Of a stretch of 5,052 bases of DNA, positions 1 through 5,052 are shown piece after piece. Positions within the stretch are counted from its first letter, which is position 1. Each line of letters begins with the position of its first letter. The notes below the pieces were generated by a model. It was not told the DNA's origin. It worked only from the letters and a program-made list of their open reading frames with translations, and made no database searches. The stretch is from NCBI GenBank assembly GCA_025935735.1, contig JAICUS010000456.1, positions 1 to 5,052 on the forward strand, read 5' to 3'. This stretch comes from Solirubrobacteraceae bacterium (lineage in GTDB: Bacteria > Actinomycetota > Thermoleophilia > Solirubrobacterales > Solirubrobacteraceae). The position numbers and the translations under genes were made by a program.

Positions 1-413
1 CCGTAGCCGCCGAAGGCCATGATCGCGCCCAGGTAGGTCGGCGCCTCGACCACCACGCCGTCGCCCGGGTCGAGCACCGTGCGCGAGACGAGGTCGATGC
101 ACTCCATGCCGCCGCTGGTCACGGTCAGCTCCTCGGGCTCCGGCCGGCGCCCGTGCATCGCCAGCTGGCGATCGAGCAGGAACTCGCGCACGCTGGGCAG
201 GCCCTCGCTCGGCGCGTACTGGAGCGCCACCGCCGGCTCGTCGCGGATCAGCCGCGCGGCGATCTCGTCCAGCACGTCGGTCTGGAACGTCGCCGGGTTC
301 GGGAAGCCGCCGGTCATCCCGAGCACACCCGGCGGCGGCCCGGCCAGGATCGTCGCCAGCTCCCCGCTCGCCTCCTCGCGCGCCCGGCGCGCCAGCGTTC
401 GTCCCCAGTCCAT
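1..413 (-). CDS. PLP-dependent class I/II aminotransferase, N-terminal part (3' end beyond window)
   Basis: This is the first 137 codons of a fold-type I PLP aminotransferase; the gene continues past the left edge. Family features visible are a short N-terminal arm, the substrate-side segment MTGGFPNP (residues 33-40), LQYAPSEGLPSVREFL (64-79), the PLP-phosphate-binding turn TSGGMECIDL (99-108), and VVEAPTYLGAIMAF (121-134). The set QY-P-EG-LR / TSGG / EAPTY-GA is typical of the LysN (2-aminoadipate aminotransferase)/aromatic aminotransferase branch, also shared with the catalytic half of MocR regulators. No GntR-type HTH precedes it, so it is a free-standing enzyme. The Schiff-base lysine lies outside the window, so substrate and activity cannot be fixed. 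The start is ATG at 413-411; an in-frame TTG at 425-423 is an alternative. No clear Shine-Dalgarno is seen. It lies 56 bases downstream of glpK on the same strand, so co-transcription is possible, but no metabolic link to glycerol is evident. Confidence 0.92.
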   Translation of the reverse strand, partial: MDWGRTLARRAREEASGELATILAGPPPGVLGMTGGFPNPATFQTDVLDEIAARLIRDEPAVALQYAPSEGLPSVREFLLDRQLAMHGRRPEPEELTVTSGGMECIDLVSRTVLDPGDGVVVEAPTYLGAIMAFGGY

Positions 414-469
414 GCCCGCATTCAAGCGGGTCGCCCCCGGCGGGGCGGCCGCGCCCCCGCGGGACGGCG
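414..469 (-). other. glpK-aminotransferase intergenic gap with GC-rich hairpin potential
   Basis: This 56-base spacer separates the glpK stop from the aminotransferase start. Two perfect short inverted repeats are visible: GGGGCG (442-447) with CGCCCC (452-457), loop of four bases; and CCCGC (415-419) with GCGGG (426-430), loop of six bases, ending one base before the aminotransferase ATG. Neither is followed by a T-run in the direction of transcription, so an intrinsic terminator is not supported. The second stem could affect translation initiation of the aminotransferase. At this GC content such stems also arise easily by chance. Confidence 0.3.
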
Positions 470-1948
<1,479 letters not shown>

Positions 1949-1953
1949 CCCGG

Positions 1954-1959
1954 TAGCTT
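1954..1959 (+). promoter_or_regulatory. Possible -10 element for leaderless glpD transcript
   Basis: TAGCTT fits the loose actinobacterial -10 pattern TANNNT and ends exactly seven bases before the glpD GTG. Transcription would then begin at or next to the start codon, which would explain why no Shine-Dalgarno is found at a normal distance. No good -35 hexamer is seen 16-18 bases upstream, inside glpK. One weak hexamer in an 18-base gap is thin evidence. Confidence 0.3.
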
Positions 1960-1966
1960 GGCGGAC

Positions 1967-3685
1967 GTGAACGACGCGAGCCGGCTCGGTCCCGAGGAGC
2001 GCCGCGGGGCGCTCGCGCGGCTGGCCGCCGAGACGTTCGACGTCGTGGTGATCGGCGGCGGGGTGGTCGGCTGCGGCTGCGCGCTGGACGCGGCCACCCG
2101 CGGGCTGTCGGTGGCGCTGGTGGAGAAGCGCGACTTCGCCGCGGGGACCTCGAGCCGCTCGAGCAAGCTGATCCACGGCGGGCTGCGCTACCTGGAGCAG
2201 GGAGAGATCGGGCTGGTGCGCGAGGCGCTGCGCGAGCGCTCGCTGCTGCTCAACGTGCTGGCGCCCCACCTGGTGCAGCCGGTGCCGTTCCTCGTGCCGC
2301 TGACCGGGCACTGGCAGCGCGCGTACATCGGCGCCGGGATGGTCCTGTACGACTCGCTGGGCGGGCATGAGGGCCTGCCGCGCCACCGGCACCTGACGCG
2401 CCGGGGTGCGCTGCGGGTGGCGCCGGCCCTGCGCCGCGAGGCACTCGTGGGCGCGATCCAGTATCACGACGCGCAGGTCGACGACGCCCGTCACACGGTC
2501 ACCGTGGCCCGCACGGCGGCGAGGTTCGGCGCGGCGCTGGTGTCGAACGCGACGGCCATCGCCTTCCTGCGCGAGGGCGAGCGGGTGACGGGGGTCCGCG
2601 TGCGCGACGAGACGACGCGTGACGAAGTCGCGGTGCGTGCGCGCGAGGTGGTCAACGCCACCGGCGTGTGGACCGACGACGTGCAGCAGGAGGCCGGCGA
2701 GCGCGGCAAGTTCCAGGTGCGCGCGTCCAAGGGCATCCACCTGGTCGTCCCGCGCGACCGGATCCAGCTCGACACGGGGCTGATCCTGCGCACCGAGACG
2801 TCGGTGCTGTTCGTGATCCCGTGGGGCCGCCACTGGATCGTGGGCACCACCGACACCGACTGGAACCTCGACAAGACCCACCCGGCGGCCAGCGCGACCG
2901 ACATCGGCTACCTGCTCGAGCGCGTCAACCGCGTGCTCGCCCAGCCGCTGACCCGCGAGGACGTGGAGGGTGTCTACGCCGGGCTGCGGCCGCTGCTCAC
3001 CGGCGAGTCGGAGTCGACGAGCAAGCTGAGCCGCGAGCACACCGTGGCGGTGCCGGTGCCGGGCCTGGTGGCCGTGGCCGGCGGCAAGTACACGACCTAC
3101 CGCGTGATGGCCCGCGACGCGATCGACGCCGTGGCCCGCGGCCTGGACCGCGCCGTGCCGCCGTCCGTGACCGCGACGATCGAGCTACACGGCGCGTCCG
3201 GCTTCCGCGCGCTGTGGAACCGCCGCGAGCGGATCGCGGAGGCGGGCGGGCTGCACGTCGCCCGGATCGAGCACCTGCTGCGCCGGTTCGGCGCGGCGGT
3301 CGACGACCTGCTCGCGCTCGTCCGCTCGCGGCCGGAGCTCGGGCGGCCGCTGCCGGGCGCGGACGACTACCTCGCCGTCGAGGTCGTGTACGCCGCCTCG
3401 CACGAGGCCGCGCTCCATCTCGACGACGTGCTCACCCGCCGCACGCGGATCTCGATCGAGACCTGGGACCGCGGGGTCGAGGCCGCCGAGCCGGCCGCCC
3501 GCCTGATGGCCGACGTCCTCGGCTGGGACGACGCCCGGATCGCCCGCGAGGTCGACGTCTACCACGCCCGCGTCGCCGCCGAGCGCCGCTCGCAGGAGCA
3601 GCCGGACGACCGCGCGGCCGACCTCGCCCGGACGGCCGCGCCGGACGCGCGGGTGGTCAGGCCGGCAGCGGGAACAGGCGCTTGA
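1967..3685 (+). CDS. glpD: FAD-dependent glycerol-3-phosphate dehydrogenase (aerobic, GlpD type)
   Basis: Membrane-associated flavoprotein (EC 1.1.5.3) oxidising sn-glycerol 3-phosphate to dihydroxyacetone phosphate and reducing quinone. The 572 residues suit actinobacterial GlpD. The N-terminal FAD fold carries [18 protein letters not shown] (29-46), matching the G3PDH signature as I recall it, with acidic Glu53 ending the second strand. [14 protein letters not shown] (65-78) includes the conserved Arg74-Tyr75. VYAGLRPLL (336-344), SREHTV (355-360) and [11 protein letters not shown] (372-382, second family signature) supply the probable substrate-binding Arg341, Arg356 and Lys374. The C-terminal DAO_C-type helical domain spans about 405-560. 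There is no cysteine-rich BFD domain, so this is not the anaerobic GlpA subunit; the only cysteines are 36 and 38. The start is GTG 1967; TTG 1958 is an alternative and no ATG is available before the FAD motif. The last residues, after about 560, overlap the convergent regulator gene by 29 bases. It is divergent from glpK, its partner enzyme. Confidence 0.97.
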   Translation: MNDASRLGPEERRGALARLAAETFDVVVIGGGVVGCGCALDAATRGLSVALVEKRDFAAGTSSRSSKLIHGGLRYLEQGEIGLVREALRERSLLLNVLAPHLVQPVPFLVPLTGHWQRAYIGAGMVLYDSLGGHEGLPRHRHLTRRGALRVAPALRREALVGAIQYHDAQVDDARHTVTVARTAARFGAALVSNATAIAFLREGERVTGVRVRDETTRDEVAVRAREVVNATGVWTDDVQQEAGERGKFQVRASKGIHLVVPRDRIQLDTGLILRTETSVLFVIPWGRHWIVGTTDTDWNLDKTHPAASATDIGYLLERVNRVLAQPLTREDVEGVYAGLRPLLTGESESTSKLSREHTVAVPVPGLVAVAGGKYTTYRVMARDAIDAVARGLDRAVPPSVTATIELHGASGFRALWNRRERIAEAGGLHVARIEHLLRRFGAAVDDLLALVRSRPELGRPLPGADDYLAVEVVYAASHEAALHLDDVLTRRTRISIETWDRGVEAAEPAARLMADVLGWDDARIAREVDVYHARVAAERRSQEQPDDRAADLARTAAPDARVVRPAAGTGA

Positions 3686-4268
3686 AGCGCGCGACCGCGG
3701 CCCGGGCGCCCGTGACGGTCGCGCCGTCGAGCGCCCGCCCGTGCCAGAGCCAGCCGGCCAGCGCCCCCGGCTCGCCCGCGAGCACCGCGTCCGGGGCGTC
3801 GGCCGAGCCCCGCACGGCCCGCAGCGTGGCCCCGTCCGGCTCGACGGTGAACCGCTGGTCGCGCAGCCGCAGCTCGAACCGGCCGCCCTTTCCGTCCGGC
3901 GCGTAGAGCGTCTTCAGCGCGATCACGAACGCGTCGACGCCGAGGTCCGCCTCCTCCGGGCCCGGCGCGGCGCTGCCCCAGCGGCCCAGGGCGAGCACGA
4001 CCGGCTCCAGCGCCGCGCCGCGCTCGGTGAGCTCGTAGACCTTCGACGCGGCGGGCGGCGGCAGGGTCGCGCGGCGCACGATGCCGGCGGCCTCGAGCTC
4101 GCGCAGGCGCTGGGCGAGCACGTCCGGGCCGACGTTCGGCAGCCCGGCGCGCAGGTCGGTGAAGCGCTTCGGCCCGAGCAGCAGCTCGCGCACCACCAGC
4201 AGCGCCCAGCGCTCGCCCACCACGTCCAGCGCGCGGGCGATCCCGCAGCGGTCCCCGTAGCTTCTCAT
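3657..4268 (-). CDS. HxlR-type winged-helix regulator with SCP2-like C-terminal domain
   Basis: Probable DNA-binding transcription regulator of 203 residues. Residues about 8-97 are an HxlR/DUF24 winged helix: CGIARALDVVGERWALLVVREL (8-29) is the family's opening helices, RFTDLRAGLPNVGPDVLAQRL (35-55) the helix-turn-helix with recognition helix, LEAAGIVRR (58-66) the turn into the wing, and YELTERGAAL (78-87) the wing end. Residues about 110-200 resemble an SCP2/sterol-carrier-like domain (FELRLRDQRFTVEPDG, then DAVLAGEPGALAGWLWHG and a closing RFKRLF), a combination common in Actinomycetota. Cys8 is the only cysteine and sits where thiol-sensing HxlR proteins carry their redox cysteine. The ligand is unknown. 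The start ATG 4268 gives the family's MRSYG N-terminus; no Shine-Dalgarno is visible, so a very short leader is likely. The gene overlaps the end of glpD by 29 bases and diverges from the VOC gene, its most likely target along with itself. Confidence 0.93.
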   Translation of the reverse strand: MRSYGDRCGIARALDVVGERWALLVVRELLLGPKRFTDLRAGLPNVGPDVLAQRLRELEAAGIVRRATLPPPAASKVYELTERGAALEPVVLALGRWGSAAPGPEEADLGVDAFVIALKTLYAPDGKGGRFELRLRDQRFTVEPDGATLRAVRGSADAPDAVLAGEPGALAGWLWHGRALDGATVTGARAAVARFKRLFPLPA

Positions 4269-4277
4269 CGGCGAAAC

Positions 4278-4283
4278 AGATTA
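4278..4283 (-). promoter_or_regulatory. Possible -10 element of the HxlR-type regulator gene
   Basis: On the minus strand this reads TAATCT, a reasonable match to TATAAT, ending nine bases before the regulator's ATG. The transcript would have a leader of only a few bases or none. No good -35 hexamer is found at normal spacing. The inverted repeat at 4288-4302 lies immediately upstream, where a bound regulator would block polymerase. Confidence 0.4.
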
Positions 4284-4287
4284 GCTG

Positions 4288-4302
4288 GTTGGTTTCTCCA
4301 AC
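4288..4302. promoter_or_regulatory. Inverted repeat GTTGG-N5-CCAAC, candidate operator of the HxlR-type regulator
   Basis: A perfect 5-base inverted repeat with a 5-base spacer (TTTCT) sits near the middle of the 53-base gap between the regulator and the VOC gene. It falls between the two candidate divergent -10 elements, just where one dimer could control both genes. Outside the 5-base arms the symmetry fades. HxlR-family proteins bind as dimers to short inverted repeats in the promoters they share with neighbours, which supports the reading; that this protein binds this site is inference. Confidence 0.45.
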
Positions 4303-4304
4303 TC

Positions 4305-4310
4305 TATGAT
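4305..4310 (+). promoter_or_regulatory. Probable -10 element of the VOC gene
   Basis: TATGAT differs from TATAAT at one base and lies in an AT-rich island in otherwise very GC-rich DNA, ending 11 bases before the VOC ATG, so the leader would be about five bases. The region 17-18 bases upstream (TTAGCT at 4281-4286) is only a weak -35. The inverted repeat 4288-4302 occupies the spacer between them, which would suit repression. Confidence 0.5.
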
Positions 4311-4321
4311 ACGCTGCGCCA

Positions 4322-5052
4322 ATGAGCGAACGAGACGGATACGAGAACGGCGTCCCCTGCTGGGTCGTGGCCCTCCAGCCCGACTGCCACGCGGGCGCGG
4401 AGTTCTACGGGGCCCTGTTCGGCTGGGACACCAGCCACTACGAGAACCGCTTCTTCACCGCCCGCCTGCGCGGCCGCGACGTGGCCGCGGTGGCGCCGCT
4501 GCCGGACACGAAGCCGCCGGCCGCGTGGATCACGAACGTCTACGCCGACGACCCCGACGCCACCGCCGCCAAGGCTCGCGGGGCCGGCGGGACCGTGCTC
4601 GCCGAGCCGTTCGACAACTCGCAGGGCCGGCTCGCGGTCATCCAGGACCCGACCGGCGCCGTCTTCGGCGCCTGGCGCCCCGCCGGCGTGACCGGCGCGC
4701 AGGTCGTCAACGAGCCGAGCGCCTGGGCGATGAGCCGGCTCGACACGCCGGACCCGGATGCCGCCGCCGCGTTCTACGGGCACGTCTTCGGCTGGACGAC
4801 CGAGGCGTTCGGCCCGGTGACGATGTTCCGCCTGCCCGGCTACGTCGGCGGCGAGCCCGAGCAGCCGGTGTCGCGTGAGGTGGTCGCGCTGATGTCCCAG
4901 GCCGACGGCCCCGCCCGCTGGCTCCCCGACTTCTGGGTGAGCGACGCCGACGGCACGGCCGCGCGGGCGGGCGAGCTCGGCGGCGCGCAGCTGGCCGGCC
5001 CGTTCGACACGCCGATGAGCCGCACGGCCATGCTCGCCGACCCGTTCGGCGC
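4322..5052 (+). CDS. Tandem two-domain VOC family protein (CFP32/Cfp30B type), 3' end beyond window
   Basis: The 243 complete codons encode two consecutive vicinal-oxygen-chelate domains; comparable proteins have about 260 residues, so only a short tail is missing. Domain 1 is about residues 11-118: VPCWVVAL opens it, AGAEFYGALFGWD (24-36) is the typical helix and FGW turn, and GRLAVIQDPTGAVFGAW (102-118) closes it. Domain 2 starts near 134: AWAMSRLDTPDPDAAAAFYGHVFGW (134-158) repeats the pattern and RTAMLADPFG (234-243) begins its last strands. The layout resembles mycobacterial CFP32 (Rv0577), whose enzymatic role is not firmly settled. Where metal-dependent VOC enzymes have a terminal glutamate after DP-G, domain 1 reads DPTGAVFGAW with no acidic residue, so classical glyoxalase I or extradiol dioxygenase activity is doubtful. 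The start ATG 4322 has no Shine-Dalgarno and follows a good -10. It is divergent from the HxlR-type regulator, which probably controls it. Confidence 0.93.
   Translation, partial: MSERDGYENGVPCWVVALQPDCHAGAEFYGALFGWDTSHYENRFFTARLRGRDVAAVAPLPDTKPPAAWITNVYADDPDATAAKARGAGGTVLAEPFDNSQGRLAVIQDPTGAVFGAWRPAGVTGAQVVNEPSAWAMSRLDTPDPDAAAAFYGHVFGWTTEAFGPVTMFRLPGYVGGEPEQPVSREVVALMSQADGPARWLPDFWVSDADGTAARAGELGGAQLAGPFDTPMSRTAMLADPFG

Noticed and set aside
1..413. The aminotransferase as a MocR/PdxR-type regulator
   Set aside because: There is no room or sequence for an N-terminal GntR helix-turn-helix before the aminotransferase fold; the protein starts directly with the enzyme arm.
442..457. GC-rich stem GGGGCG-N4-CGCCCC after glpK as an intrinsic terminator
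   Set aside because: No run of T follows it in the direction of transcription; kept only as a low-confidence hairpin in the gap entry.
1977..1988. Perfect 12-base palindrome CGAGCCGGCTCG near the start of glpD, a possible operator
   Set aside because: With the strong G/C bias a rough estimate gives a few such palindromes by chance in 5 kb, and it lies inside glpD codons without any -10/-35 context.
1949..3040. Upstream extension of the glpK frame by 364 codons on the minus strand
   Set aside because: It is antisense to glpD, its residues (Arg/Ala/Gly/His-rich, no domain) look like a reverse-frame shadow, and glpK has a proper family N-terminus at 1948.
2668..3906. A 412-codon plus-strand frame overlapping the end of glpD and the regulator
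   Set aside because: It is an Arg/Pro/Gly-rich out-of-frame reading of glpD, typical of GC-rich DNA with few stop codons, and no domain is recognisable.
4304..4878. Long open frames on both strands within the VOC gene
   Set aside because: Their composition is low-complexity Arg/Gly/Ala and they overlap a clearly recognisable VOC reading frame starting at 4322.

Overview
The window is GC-rich throughout (by eye roughly 70% or more, with strong G/C bias at third codon positions) and densely coding. Gene style and protein similarity point to a high-GC Gram-positive of the Actinomycetota. The general character would suit the Thermoleophilia/Solirubrobacterales, but that finer placement is inference from style only. 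Five protein genes fill almost all of it. No RNA gene, insertion sequence, CRISPR array, phage gene or gene-free stretch over 300 bases was seen.

Left part (1-1948, minus strand): the N-terminal 137 codons of a class I/II PLP-dependent aminotransferase (cut by the window edge) lie 56 bases downstream of a complete glycerol kinase gene, glpK. Centre (1967-3685, plus strand): a complete FAD-dependent glycerol-3-phosphate dehydrogenase gene, glpD, is transcribed away from glpK, with only 18 bases between the two start codons. Together they make the core of aerobic glycerol use: glycerol + ATP gives glycerol 3-phosphate (GlpK), which GlpD oxidises to dihydroxyacetone phosphate, passing electrons to the respiratory quinone pool. 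No glycerol facilitator (glpF) and no glycerol-specific repressor is visible here.

Right part (3657-5052): a minus-strand HxlR-type winged-helix regulator with a C-terminal SCP2-like domain overlaps the end of glpD tail to tail by 29 bases. It diverges from a plus-strand gene for a tandem two-domain VOC (glyoxalase/dioxygenase-fold) protein of the CFP32/Cfp30B type, cut at the right edge. The 53 bases between these two genes are clearly less GC-rich (27 of 53). They hold plausible back-to-back -10 elements and an inverted repeat, GTTGG-N5-CCAAC, between them. This looks like a self-contained regulator/target pair, and the regulator's only cysteine (Cys8) hints at thiol-based sensing.

Overall this is mostly ordinary metabolic chromosome. 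The points most worth a second look are the regulator/VOC pair with its operator-like repeat, and the very tight glpK/glpD head-to-head junction, where glpD appears to lack a Shine-Dalgarno site and may be read from a leaderless transcript.
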